Source: an uncultured Prevotellaceae bacterium
GTDB taxonomy: Bacteria > Bacteroidota > Bacteroidia > Bacteroidales > Muribaculaceae
Assembly: GCA_900318205.1 (NCBI GenBank)
Contig: ONJS01000014.1
Location: 85,664-149,663 of the forward strand
Length of the DNA: 64,000 nucleotides
Direction of reading: 5' to 3'
Shown here: positions 10,594 through 18,604 of the stretch, piece by piece
Position numbering within the stretch: position 1 is the first letter of the stretch
Layout of the letters: each line of letters begins with the position of its first letter
Program-made: the position numbers and the translations under genes
Notes under the pieces: model-generated
What the model saw: only the letters and a program-made list of their open reading frames with translations
What the model was told of the DNA's origin: nothing
The model's database searches: none

Positions 10594-11106
10594 ATGAAAC
10601 GAATCGTTTTAATCGCAGTGGCGCTTGTTGCCGGCTTCATGGCCGCCAACGCGCAGAAGTTTGCTCTCGTGGATATGGAGTATGTGCTCAAGAACATCCC
10701 GGCCTATGAGATGGCCAATGAGCAATTGAACCAGGTATCGCAGCGCTGGCAGCGCGAGGTGGACGAGCTCAAGAAGGAAGCCGACACCATGTACAAGAAC
10801 TATCAGGCCGATATGGTCTTCCTGACCGACGACCAGAAGAAGAAGAAAGAGACCGAAATCACCGAGAAGGAGAAAGAGGCCCAGCAGCTGCAGTACAAGT
10901 ACTTTGGTCCCCAGGGCGAGCTGTTCAAGAAGCGCCAGGCGCTCATCAAGCCCATCCAGGACGACGTGTACAACGCCTGCAAGAAGGTGTGTGAGGAGCG
11001 TGGTTTTCAGGTGATCTTTGACCGCGCCAGCAGCCAGAGCATCATCTTTGCCTCACCGCGCATCGACGTGAGCAACGAGGTACTCGAGAAGATGGGTTAC
11101 AAATAA
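10594..11106 (+). CDS. OmpH/Skp family periplasmic chaperone (first copy)
   Basis: A 170-residue Skp-like chaperone that would hold unfolded outer-membrane proteins in the periplasm and pass them to BamA. It has a signal peptide (ending 'AANAQ'), the N-terminal strand 'FALVDMEYVLKNIP', a long lysine-rich helical hairpin with coiled-coil character (about residues 45-120), and the closing beta segment 'VIFDRASSQSIIFASP'. It lies 85 nt after bamA, the order seen in other Bacteroidetes. It is less similar to the second and third copies than those are to each other. Confidence 0.9.
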   Translation: MKRIVLIAVALVAGFMAANAQKFALVDMEYVLKNIPAYEMANEQLNQVSQRWQREVDELKKEADTMYKNYQADMVFLTDDQKKKKETEITEKEKEAQQLQYKYFGPQGELFKKRQALIKPIQDDVYNACKKVCEERGFQVIFDRASSQSIIFASPRIDVSNEVLEKMGYK

Positions 11107-11179
11107 GGCTTTAGACATTAGGTTTTAGTGTATTTTTTGAGAAAAAGGATTATTATTATATTAGAAAATTTTTTTAGAC

Positions 11180-11692
11180 ATGTTTAAAAGATTTATGCTC
11201 TTAGCCATTACGGCTACTATGATGTGCTTTGCTGCACAGGCTCAGAAATTCGGTTACATCAACACCAGTGAGATCTTCAACGTGATGCCTGAGAAGGCCA
11301 CGGCCGAGAATACCCTCAAGACGGTGAGTGACAAGTATGAGACCGAGTTCAAGAACCTTCAGGACGCATTCCAGAAGAAGATGGCCGACTATGAGGCCGC
11401 CGACAAGGATGCCACTACCCCTCAGGCAATCAAGGATCGTCACAACCAGGAATTGCAGGACGATTACGTGAAGATTCAGAACTTCCAGCAGACCGCTGCC
11501 CAGGATTTGCAGCGTCAGCAGGAGACACTCCTTGCCCCCATTACCCAGAAGCTCCAGAACGCCATTCAGGCTGTAGGTGCTGAGGGTGGTTACACCTTCA
11601 TCTTTGACCAGGCTGCCGGTTCCATCATCTACACCGGTACCAATGCCGAGGACGTAAGTGCCAAGGTGAAAGCCAAATTGGGCATCAAGTAA
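11180..11692 (+). CDS. OmpH/Skp family periplasmic chaperone (second copy)
   Basis: A 170-residue Skp-like chaperone with a signal peptide ending 'CFAAQAQ', the start motif 'FGYINTSEIFNVMPEKATAENTLK', a central coiled-coil hairpin and the end motif 'FIFDQAAGSIIY'. It follows the first skp by 73 nt, and a strong intrinsic terminator follows, so it closes the porG-uppS-bamA-skp operon. It is clearly the closer paralogue of the third copy at 13.7 kb: both share 'MPEKA.AE..LK..SD.Y.TE' and 'P.AIK.R..QELQ'. The AT-rich gap before it contains TTAG-type short repeats. Confidence 0.9.
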   Translation: MFKRFMLLAITATMMCFAAQAQKFGYINTSEIFNVMPEKATAENTLKTVSDKYETEFKNLQDAFQKKMADYEAADKDATTPQAIKDRHNQELQDDYVKIQNFQQTAAQDLQRQQETLLAPITQKLQNAIQAVGAEGGYTFIFDQAAGSIIYTGTNAEDVSAKVKAKLGIK

Positions 11693-11727
11693 AATAAATT
11701 GACAGCTTCTAGCTGCTTAAAGACAGG

Positions 11728-11770
11728 CTGCCGCCAGTGTGGGTCCCCCACGTTGGCGGCAGTTTTGTTG
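11728..11770 (+). terminator. Intrinsic terminator after the bamA-skp operon
   Basis: A perfect 9-bp stem (CTGCCGCCA / TGGCGGCAG), extended inward by TGTGGG/CCCCAC pairing, is followed by TTTTGTTG. It lies about 35 nt after the second skp stop codon. Confidence 0.85.
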
Positions 11771-12031
11771 TGTCCAGGGCTGCTAAAACGGCGGTGTGTC
11801 ATATTTTAAACCTATATCAATGACCATGCTTCACACTGAGAGATTAAGCGAAAATCTGTATGAAAATCAGACAAGATGTGTTTTAATTTTATTAATGATT
11901 TTGTTTAATTTGGCTCCGCCGAGCTAAAGGTTCTCGGCCGTTAGGCCGATTAAATTCAGAGGCGAATGATGTCGACCGCTCAGTCGCCAATATTTGATAT
12001 CCCGATTGGCTGATAAATCGGGAATTATTAC
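11771..12031. other. Gene-free stretch with clustered hairpins before pepC-like gene
   Basis: No gene is seen. The distal part (about 11920-12025) holds several short inverted repeats: GCCGAG/CTCGGC and the overlapping CGGCC-GTTA-GGCCG, which share bases and exclude each other; GGCGA/TCGCC; and CCCGATT/AATCGGG. They lie just upstream of the pepC-like promoter. Whether they are transcribed is not known. Confidence 0.4.
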
Positions 12032-12039
12032 TATATTTG
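12006..12039 (+). promoter_or_regulatory. Promoter of the pepC-like gene
   Basis: TTG (12006-12008), a 23-bp spacer and TATATTTG (12032-12039) match the Bacteroidetes -33/-7 pattern with a slightly long spacer; ATG 12108 is 68 nt further on. Confidence 0.5.
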
Positions 12040-12107
12040 CAGTCTAAGAAGCTATTAATCCTGCGCAATGGCCAAGTGCCGCGCTCTAAACCATTTCACA
12101 ACTTAAT

Positions 12108-13511
12108 ATGAACAGATTTCTTACACTTGCTCTGGCATTAGGCCTTGCCTTTGCCGGCTCAGCACAAGACCGTTCTCAGGGTGGCATTAGCCCCGACATG
12201 ATGCGCCAGATCGTTGCCTCCTCGGCAGCCAAACAAAACAAGGCGCTAAGCAATGCCATGGCGACAAATGCCATCGACGATCTTGCCAAAAACTACCGCA
12301 ACGCCACAATTTCAGACACTCACTTCAGCATCGAGACGCCCAAACAATCGATCCATAACCAGCGACAGAGCGGGCGCTGCTGGATGTACTCCGGTTTCAA
12401 CGTGCTGCGCGCCAACTTCGCGCGTCGTCACTGCGACTCCATTGCCGTGGAGTTCTCTCATGACTACCTCTTCTTCTATGACCAGCTTGAGAAGGCCAAC
12501 CTCATGTTGCAAGGCGTGATTGATTGCGCCGACAAGCCCATCGACGATACCCGCGTGCAGTTCTTTTTCCACCATCCCATGAATGATGGCGGCACTTTCT
12601 GCGGTGTGTCTGACCTTGCTGAGAAATACGGCCTCGTGCCCGTTGAGGTACAGCCTGAGACCTTCTCGGCCGAACGCACCTCACGCATGAGCCAGCTCGT
12701 TGCGTCCAAGCTGCGTGAATTCGGTCTTGAACTGCGACAGATGGTCGCTGACAAAAAGAACAAAAAAGCTATCAACCAGCGCAAGACCGAGATGCTTGGC
12801 ACCATCTATTCCATGCTCTCGCTCGCTCTGGGCGAACCCATCAAGTCGTTCACCTATGCTTTCCGCGACAAGAACGGTAAAGCCGTAGGTCCCGCACGCA
12901 CTTACACCCCGCTGGAATTCTACCGCGAGACGGTGGGCGGTCCCATCAACGGCACTTTCATCATGGCAATGAACGATCCTCGCAGGGAGTACTACAAGAC
13001 CTACGAAGTGGAATATGACCGTCACACCTATGACGGACACAACTGGCGCTACATCAACCTCCCCATGGAGGACATCGCAGCCATGGCCATCGCTTCGCTG
13101 AAGGATTCCACCAAGCTCTATGCCAGCTTCGACGTGGGCAAACAGCTCAACCGTTCCAACGGATACCTCTCACTCGACAACTTTGACTATGCTACCCTGT
13201 TCGGCACCACATTCCCCATGAACAAGGCCCAGCGCATTGCTACTTTTGACAGCGGTTCAACGCATGCCATGACGATTTGCGCCGTCGATCTTGACGACAA
13301 CGGCAATCCTATCAAGTGGAAAGTGGAGAACTCTTGGGGTGGCGACAGCGGCCACAAGGGATACATCATCATGACCAACGAGTGGTTCAACGAGTACTCC
13401 TTCCGCTTGGTTGTGGACAAGAAATATGTGCCGCAGCACATCCTCAAAGCTGCCGAATCCAAGCCCGTGATGGTCATGCCCGAAGATCCCCTCTTCGGCA
13501 CTGATGACTGA
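12108..13511 (+). CDS. Secreted C1B cysteine aminopeptidase (bleomycin hydrolase/PepC-like)
   Basis: A papain-fold peptidase of family C1B, which removes N-terminal residues from peptides. The triad is visible: Cys in 'SGRCWMYSG' (about residue 92), His in 'GSTHAMTICAVD' and Asn in 'KVENSWGGDSG'. The 467 residues match the family length. Unlike cytosolic PepC it has a signal peptide (ending 'FAGSAQ'), so it would act in the periplasm or outside, probably on dietary or envelope peptides. It has its own promoter and is followed by a long-stem structure and the third skp gene. Confidence 0.92.
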   Translation: MNRFLTLALALGLAFAGSAQDRSQGGISPDMMRQIVASSAAKQNKALSNAMATNAIDDLAKNYRNATISDTHFSIETPKQSIHNQRQSGRCWMYSGFNVLRANFARRHCDSIAVEFSHDYLFFYDQLEKANLMLQGVIDCADKPIDDTRVQFFFHHPMNDGGTFCGVSDLAEKYGLVPVEVQPETFSAERTSRMSQLVASKLREFGLELRQMVADKKNKKAINQRKTEMLGTIYSMLSLALGEPIKSFTYAFRDKNGKAVGPARTYTPLEFYRETVGGPINGTFIMAMNDPRREYYKTYEVEYDRHTYDGHNWRYINLPMEDIAAMAIASLKDSTKLYASFDVGKQLNRSNGYLSLDNFDYATLFGTTFPMNKAQRIATFDSGSTHAMTICAVDLDDNGNPIKWKVENSWGGDSGHKGYIIMTNEWFNEYSFRLVVDKKYVPQHILKAAESKPVMVMPEDPLFGTDD

Positions 13512-13532
13512 TCATTGACAGATATATAGACG

Positions 13533-13629
13533 CAAAAGACAGTGTGTCAAAAACAGACTCGGTAACTTAACCGTGCTCTCGCTGGGCGGTTATAGTTCCA
13601 GCATTTAAATGACGCCACACTGTCTTTTG
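13533..13629 (+). other. 97-nt structured element: 14-bp closing stem with two inner hairpins
   Basis: CAAAAGACAGTGTG (13533-13546) is the perfect reverse complement of CACACTGTCTTTTG (13616-13629). The 69-nt interior can form two more hairpins, CGGT/ACCG and GCTGG/CCAGC, giving a multi-branched RNA shape. A T-rich run (TTTTC) follows. It could be the terminator of the aminopeptidase gene or a small structured RNA; the loop is much longer than in an ordinary terminator. Confidence 0.55.
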
Positions 13630-13652
13630 TTTTCAATAACTTGTTACGTCCC

Positions 13653-13682
13653 TTGCTGTTATTGGAAAAAATGCTACCTTTG
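13653..13682 (+). promoter_or_regulatory. Promoter of the third skp gene
   Basis: TTG (13653-13655), a 19-bp spacer and TACCTTTG (13675-13682) give a near-consensus Bacteroidetes promoter 34 nt before ATG 13717. Confidence 0.75.
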
Positions 13683-13716
13683 CTGTCTGATAACAAACTA
13701 CTAAATTGATTGAAAG

Positions 13717-14223
13717 ATGAAAAAATTTCTCATGATTGCCATCGCGCTGATGCCGCTGATGCTCATGGCTCAGGCCCGTATAGGTATCGTTAACTCACAA
13801 GAGTTGTTTGACCTCATGCCCGAGAAGGCGAGTGCCGAAGCCCAACTCAAAGTGTTGAGCGACAGGTATCACACCGAATATCTCTTGCTGCAGAACGAGT
13901 TTGACAGGAAGTATGCCGACTATCAGGCGGTAGCGTCCGATGCGTCGATGCCCGAAGCCATCAAGGAGCGTCGCGTGCAGGAGTTGCAGGAAAGTGACAA
14001 GAAGATACGTGAGTTCCAGAAACGTGCTGCCGATGACATCGCTGCCCGTCGCGAGGCTCTCACCCGCCCCCTCACCGACAAGGTGCAGGAGGCCATTCGC
14101 GTCGCTGGAGAGCAAGGCGCCTTTGATCTGGTGCTTGATACTGCTGTCACTCCAGTGGCCTATGCCGGTCATAATACCATCGACCTCATGCCGGTGGTCA
14201 AGGCCCTCCTCGGTCTAGAGTGA
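13717..14223 (+). CDS. OmpH/Skp family periplasmic chaperone (third copy)
   Basis: A 168-residue Skp-like chaperone with a signal peptide ending 'LMLMAQ', start motif 'IGIVNSQELFDLMPEKASAE', a coiled-coil central region and a closing 'FDLVLDTAV'. It is a paralogue of the second copy. Unlike the other two it is a single-gene unit with its own promoter and terminator, so it may be expressed under different conditions. Its clients are unknown; the family role is holding outer-membrane proteins unfolded in the periplasm. Confidence 0.88.
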   Translation: MKKFLMIAIALMPLMLMAQARIGIVNSQELFDLMPEKASAEAQLKVLSDRYHTEYLLLQNEFDRKYADYQAVASDASMPEAIKERRVQELQESDKKIREFQKRAADDIAARREALTRPLTDKVQEAIRVAGEQGAFDLVLDTAVTPVAYAGHNTIDLMPVVKALLGLE

Positions 14224-14250
14224 GTCAAGTGTCGTGAAGAAACAAAAAAG

Positions 14251-14279
14251 CCTGCATCGCATTGCGATGCAGGTTTTTA
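14251..14279 (+). terminator. Terminator between skp3 and tRNA-His
   Basis: A perfect stem CCTGCATCGC/GCGATGCAGG with a 3-nt loop, followed by TTTTTAT on the plus strand and preceded by AAAAAAG, so it can serve both the skp gene and the opposing tRNA gene. Confidence 0.88.
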
Positions 14280-14288
14280 TTCACTTAG

Positions 14289-14362
<74 letters not shown>

Positions 14363-14393
14363 CATGTATAGGCATTTCTTTCAAATGCGGGTG

Positions 14394-14424
14394 CAAAGAT
14401 AATGCCATTTTTATTACTGTGCAA
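14394..14424 (-). promoter_or_regulatory. Promoter of tRNA-His
   Basis: On the minus strand TTG (14424-14422), a 20-bp spacer and TATCTTTG (14401-14394) lie about 32 nt before the tRNA 5' end. Confidence 0.7.
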
Positions 14425-14461
14425 GAATATTGTCAAAAAAACTTGATTTTTTTGTCCTGAC

Positions 14462-15658
14462 TCATCGTTTCTCGATGATGGCAGGGGCGATGCGGTCGCT
14501 GCCTTTGACAAATTCGCCCATCGAGAAGACGCTGCGCAGGTTGATGTCATCGTCAAGTAACAGGATGTCGGCGTCCTTGCCGCGTTGCAGTGAACCCTTG
14601 CGGTCATAGATGCCCATAATTCTGGCAGGTGTCTCGCTCGCCATCCTCACGGCGTCATGCAGTGGAACTTCCACCACGCGCGTCATGGTCTTGATGAGGC
14701 GGTCCATCGTGGCGATGCTGCCCGCCAGTGCGCTACGGTCCGAGAGTTTGCACACGCCGTCCTCAATGATAACACGCGGGTCAAAGGCGTGCTCGCTGTC
14801 ACTGTCGGTTACGCCGAGGGCATCGGTACACAATGCCGTGCGCTCAACGCCCTTGATGTGATAGACCAGGTTGAGCAGGGTAGAGGGCACGTGGATGCCG
14901 TCGGCAATGACCTCAACGGCCATATCTTCAAGCAGATAGATACTCTCGACGGTGCCAGCATGCTTGAACTCGCGCACGTTGTGGAAACCGGGCATGGCAT
15001 TATAGAAATGGGTGGCCAGATTATAGCCGGCATCCCAGGCCTTCTTGACGTCGGGGTACTCGGCTCCAGTGTGTCCTATCGCTGCTACGATGCCTTTGCC
15101 GGTGATGTACTTGCCCATCTCGACAGCACCGGGCAACTCGGGAGCAACGTCCCAGCGGCGCATGCAGTCAAAGTCCTCGACAATGTGTATATACTCGTTG
15201 GCGTCAGGGATGCGGATGACCTCAGGCATTTGGGCCCCGGCTTTACTGGGGTTGAAGTAGGGTCCCTCCATGTGCATGCCCATGATGGTCGATTTGGGCT
15301 CGAGCATCAGTTCGTCACAGGTCTGGCAGGCACGTTCCATCATGTCGATGGGCGATGACGAGAGCGTGGCGTAGATGGCGGTTGTGCCATGGCGCAGGTG
15401 GGTCATCGCTGCTGTCTCAAATGCTTCGCGGGTACATTCCTGGAAATCATGGCCGCCACCGCCGTGGCAATGCAGGTCGATGCCACCAGGCACAACGTGC
15501 ATGCCATGGGCATCGATGGTCTTGTCCATGCCCTGCAACTGGCGGCTGCTCTTGCTCACCTCCTTGATGCGTTGGTCCTCAATGATGATAGACCCACCAT
15601 TGATCCAACCTTCGGGCGTGAGCACGTGGCCATTATAAATCTGAGTCAACATTCCCAA
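14462..15658 (-). CDS. nagA: N-acetylglucosamine-6-phosphate deacetylase
   Basis: NagA removes the acetyl group from GlcNAc-6-phosphate to give glucosamine-6-phosphate, in amino-sugar catabolism and cell-wall recycling. The 398-residue protein is an amidohydrolase with metal motifs 'GGIDLHCHGGGGHDF' and 'GMHMEGPYFNPSKAGA', later His residues in 'AIGHTGA' and 'ATHFYNAM', and the catalytic Asp in 'LCTDALG'. It is the usual family length. The start 15658 gives 'MGMLTQIYNG'; ATG 15652 is an alternative. A minus-strand -7 box TATATTTG (15688-15681) lies before it. No other nag genes are nearby. Confidence 0.95.
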   Translation of the reverse strand: MGMLTQIYNGHVLTPEGWINGGSIIIEDQRIKEVSKSSRQLQGMDKTIDAHGMHVVPGGIDLHCHGGGGHDFQECTREAFETAAMTHLRHGTTAIYATLSSSPIDMMERACQTCDELMLEPKSTIMGMHMEGPYFNPSKAGAQMPEVIRIPDANEYIHIVEDFDCMRRWDVAPELPGAVEMGKYITGKGIVAAIGHTGAEYPDVKKAWDAGYNLATHFYNAMPGFHNVREFKHAGTVESIYLLEDMAVEVIADGIHVPSTLLNLVYHIKGVERTALCTDALGVTDSDSEHAFDPRVIIEDGVCKLSDRSALAGSIATMDRLIKTMTRVVEVPLHDAVRMASETPARIMGIYDRKGSLQRGKDADILLLDDDINLRSVFSMGEFVKGSDRIAPAIIEKR

Positions 15659-15963
15659 TCTTTTTTATCCTTCAGAATTGCAAATATACGCAGTTTTTCA
15701 ATATGCCACATGCTTTTGTTACGTTTTTTTTGATTTATTGACGAATTTTTTGGGTACGGCCTGCCCTATAGGGTGAAACTTGGCCATGCAGTTTCAGTTG
15801 CCTCGGCGTCATCGTATCTTGTTGCTGATTAGCCATGAAAAATGATTAGAAGATGTTAAAAAGGGGTGTTTTTTACTTAAAAATGTTCTTTTTGGGGTGA
15901 TGAAATGGGGCTAAAATGGAAAAAAATAACTATCTTTGCATTTAAAATCAAAACAACAGCAAC
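15659..15963. other. Divergent promoter region between nagA and the GT5-like gene
   Basis: No gene is seen. The region holds two divergent -7 boxes: TATATTTG on the minus strand (15688-15681) for nagA, and TATCTTTG on the plus strand (15931-15938), 25 nt before the glycosyltransferase-like gene. Neither has a clear TTTG element at the usual spacing. Confidence 0.55.
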
Positions 15964-16770
15964 ATGGAAGTAAAAAAAATCTTGTTTATTTCACAAGAGA
16001 TTGAACCATACGTGCCTGAACGTCGTCTGTCGGTGATTGGCCGATTATTCCCTCAGGGCGCCAAAGAGCAGGGCATAGAAGAGCGTACTTTTATGCCGAA
16101 GTATGGCATGATCGCCGAGCGAAGCAATCAGTTGCACGAGATGATCAGGCTGTCGGGCATGAATGTCATCATCGATGATACCGACCACCCGCTGATCATC
16201 AAGGTGGCAACCCTGCAACAGGCTCATTTCCAGGTCTATTTCATTTATAACGAGGATTATTTTGCCAGCAGCCGCATCGACGAGCTGGAGATGAATTGCT
16301 CACCCGACGATAACGATGAGCGCAGCATGTTCTTTGTGCGTGCGGTCATTGAGTCGATACGCAAGATGCGTTGGGTGCCCGACATCATCCAGTGCACCGG
16401 TTGGATTTCGGCCCTGGCTCCTGTCTATATCCGCACGCTCTATGGTGACGACCCGTCATTCCGTGATGCTAAGATTGTGACATCATTGTTCAACGAGTCA
16501 ATCCCCATGCCGTTGGGTGACCGCCTGGCCGAGAAGATGCATCAGGACGGTATCCCCAAGAGTGCCCTCAAGCCCATCAATGGCAAGGAGTTGACCTATG
16601 AGGAACTGATGGCCTATTCACTGCGCTATGTTGATGGCGTCATCCAGTGTGAAGAGGGTGTGAACGATATGGTGCTTGAGGCTGCTTCATCGTTGCCCAA
16701 ACTGGAATTCCTCGGTGACGACGATAACGTGGCACGGGTGACCGAGTTCTACGGTTCGTTGTTCGATTGA
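15964..16770 (+). CDS. Glycogen/starch synthase N-domain-like protein (GT5 half)
   Basis: A 268-residue protein similar to the N-terminal Rossmann half of GT5 glycogen/starch synthases ('KKILFISQEIEPYVPE', 'DIIQCTGWISALAPVYIR'). A full synthase is nearly twice as long; the C-terminal half that binds the ADP-sugar is missing, and the N-terminal KxGGL motif is not seen. A short protein of this kind next to a DUF4270 gene is a recurrent arrangement in Bacteroidetes, so this is not simply a broken gene. Catalytic activity is doubtful and the role is unknown. It is followed 57 nt later by the DUF4270 lipoprotein gene. Confidence 0.78.
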   Translation: MEVKKILFISQEIEPYVPERRLSVIGRLFPQGAKEQGIEERTFMPKYGMIAERSNQLHEMIRLSGMNVIIDDTDHPLIIKVATLQQAHFQVYFIYNEDYFASSRIDELEMNCSPDDNDERSMFFVRAVIESIRKMRWVPDIIQCTGWISALAPVYIRTLYGDDPSFRDAKIVTSLFNESIPMPLGDRLAEKMHQDGIPKSALKPINGKELTYEELMAYSLRYVDGVIQCEEGVNDMVLEAASSLPKLEFLGDDDNVARVTEFYGSLFD

Positions 16771-16827
16771 ACCTGATCCGGACATATTCTGTATTCTCAT
16801 AAAATTGTTCTACTGCATTTCAAGAAT

Positions 16828-18237
16828 ATGAAACAGTTTTTCAATGTGATACTGGCAGCGGGTTTGCTGCTTGGCCTGTACGCATGTACCGACGAGACCA
16901 TCGGTGTGAGCATCACCGACGGTGTGTCGTCAATCATTGAAGATTCATCATTTGTCATCACGGGCCACTCGGTGAGGAATGACCGGGTGCAGATGCGCAC
17001 CAGCACCAAGATGCTGGGCGTGCTGCAGGCCGATGGCTTCGGGCGCTTGAGCGCCGAGGCTGTAACGTCATGGATGCCTGCCGTGTCGATTGATACCGCT
17101 GGCACCCGTGTTGAGTGGATCGACTCTTGCCGACTGAAGTTGCGCATACCTTACCGCAACGGCTTCACCGGTGATTCGTTGGCTCCGATGCGTCTCAATG
17201 TATATCGCCTGAACAAGGCGCTCCCGTCTCCCATCTATAGTGACTTTGACCCGACGGACTACTATGACAGCGATGATTTGCTGGCCAGCGAGTCCTATTC
17301 TCCTTCATCGGGATCGATGGAGGTTTCCACCTCCTATGTATCGGGTACGAGCCAGTATGATACCGTGCGCGTTATCTCGGTGCCGATGCCTGTTGAGCTG
17401 GGCCGCGAATTGTTTGGCGCCTACAAGGACGATCCTCTTACATTCTCGTCGCCTAAGCGGTTTTCCGATGTCTTCCCCGGCATTTACATTTCCAACAGCT
17501 ATGGCAGCGGCCACGTGTTGAACATCAAGGCCACTGAGCTGGATGTTTATTACCGCAAGCACGTTCAGTTGACGGATACGACCGATACCATCTATCCCGG
17601 CAAGTGCCAGTCCTATCTGGCGTCAACGCCCGAGGTGGTTTCCAACAACATCATCCACTTTGACATTGACGATGCCATCACCTCGATGGTCAATCAGGGT
17701 GAGGCTCTGATTGTGGCTCCCGCTGGCTATGAAGTACAGGTGCGTTTCCCCATCCAGGACATCATCGACAAGTACAAAGCCAACATCGGCAACAACCAGT
17801 CCATTATCAACACCTTGTCGTTGACACTGCCCGTGAGTGTGCCCTTTACCGAGTATAACATCCAGCCGCCCACCTATCTGTTGATGGTCAAGACGTCCCA
17901 GAAGGATAACTTCATCAATGGCGACAGCCTGGCCAACAACAAGGACTCGTTCTATGCGGTGTATTCCCCTTCCCAGAAGGAGTATGTTTTCACTGGCCTG
18001 CGCGACTATGTCATCAATATCCTGAACAAGAAGGGCGGCATTGCCACCGAGGATGACTTCAACTTCACGATCACTCCTGTTGACGTGACCAACTATACTT
18101 ATCAAGCTTCCTATTATACGGGAACGACCAATGTGGTGACCAAGATTTCGCCTATGGTGTCGCGGCCAGCCATTGTCCGTCTGCTGCTTGATAAGGCGAA
18201 GATCAATCTAACCTACAGCAAACAAATTGTCGATTAA
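16828..18237 (+). CDS. DUF4270 family lipoprotein
   Basis: A 469-residue predicted lipoprotein with a signal peptide and lipobox 'GLYAC' (Cys about 20). The pattern 'IGVSITDGVSSIIEDSSFVITGHSVRNDRVQMRTSTKMLG' near the N-terminus is typical of DUF4270, a Bacteroidetes-specific family with no assigned function. The body is rich in beta-strand-like segments and ends in 'SRPAIVRLLLDKAKINLTY'. It directly follows the GT5-like gene, a conserved pairing in the phylum, and is probably in the same transcript. The next gene, tRNA-Thr, has its own promoter. Confidence 0.82.
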   Translation: MKQFFNVILAAGLLLGLYACTDETIGVSITDGVSSIIEDSSFVITGHSVRNDRVQMRTSTKMLGVLQADGFGRLSAEAVTSWMPAVSIDTAGTRVEWIDSCRLKLRIPYRNGFTGDSLAPMRLNVYRLNKALPSPIYSDFDPTDYYDSDDLLASESYSPSSGSMEVSTSYVSGTSQYDTVRVISVPMPVELGRELFGAYKDDPLTFSSPKRFSDVFPGIYISNSYGSGHVLNIKATELDVYYRKHVQLTDTTDTIYPGKCQSYLASTPEVVSNNIIHFDIDDAITSMVNQGEALIVAPAGYEVQVRFPIQDIIDKYKANIGNNQSIINTLSLTLPVSVPFTEYNIQPPTYLLMVKTSQKDNFINGDSLANNKDSFYAVYSPSQKEYVFTGLRDYVINILNKKGGIATEDDFNFTITPVDVTNYTYQASYYTGTTNVVTKISPMVSRPAIVRLLLDKAKINLTYSKQIVD

Positions 18238-18239
18238 AG

Positions 18240-18271
18240 TTTGTGGGATTAAAAAAATAGTGCTACCTTTG
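18240..18271 (+). promoter_or_regulatory. Promoter of tRNA-Thr
   Basis: TTTG (18240-18243), a 20-bp spacer and TACCTTTG (18264-18271) match the Bacteroidetes consensus fully; the tRNA begins 33 nt downstream. Confidence 0.85.
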
Positions 18272-18303
18272 CACCCGCATTGCAAAACATCGCAGTGCAC
18301 CAA

Positions 18304-18379
18304 GCCGCAATAGCTCAGTCGGTAGAGCATTTCATTCGTAACGAAAAGGTCGCGGGTTCGAGTCCCGCTCGCGGCTCCA
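18304..18379 (+). tRNA. tRNA-Thr (CGT), CCA encoded
   Basis: A complete 76-nt cloverleaf: D-arm 'GCTCAGTCGGTAGAGC', anticodon loop TTCGTAA (anticodon CGT, reading ACG), T-arm 'GCGGGTTCGAGTCCCGC' and an encoded CCA end. Two weak pairs are seen: A6-C67 in the acceptor and A31-C39 at the base of the anticodon loop. Confidence 0.94.
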
Positions 18380-18385
18380 ACATCA

Positions 18386-18428
18386 ACGGGGAAACCATCA
18401 TCAGTGACGGTTTCCCCGTGATTTTTTT
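18386..18428 (+). terminator. Terminator after tRNA-Thr
   Basis: A perfect 11-bp stem ACGGGGAAACC/GGTTTCCCCGT is followed by GATTTTTTT, directly after the tRNA. Confidence 0.92.
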
Positions 18429-18518
18429 GTGATTTTCTCTGTTAATAGCTCATCAAAATAGAGGTTTCAGTTACGAGCGATTAATTGATTAATCCGTTTA
18501 AGATCTTTAGAAAGGGCT

Positions 18519-18588
18519 AAATATTTCCATTGGGAATAGAAATTTTTTTGAAATATTTCTATTTAGAATGGAAATATTTGTAAATTTG
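18519..18588 (+). promoter_or_regulatory. Promoter and double dyad operator of the DUF4143 ATPase gene
   Basis: Two copies of a 21-bp dyad, ATTTCYATT-N3-AATRGAAAT, lie at 18523-18543 and 18555-18575, with centres 32 bp apart (about three helical turns). Together with flanking bases they also form one large interrupted palindrome with 13-bp outer arms at 18519-18531 and 18567-18579. The -7 box TAAATTTG (18581-18588) begins 5 bp after the second dyad, so the second dyad covers the -33 region. This geometry suggests cooperative repression, possibly autoregulation. Confidence 0.65.
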
Positions 18589-18604
18589 CGGTATCAAAAT
18601 TGTG

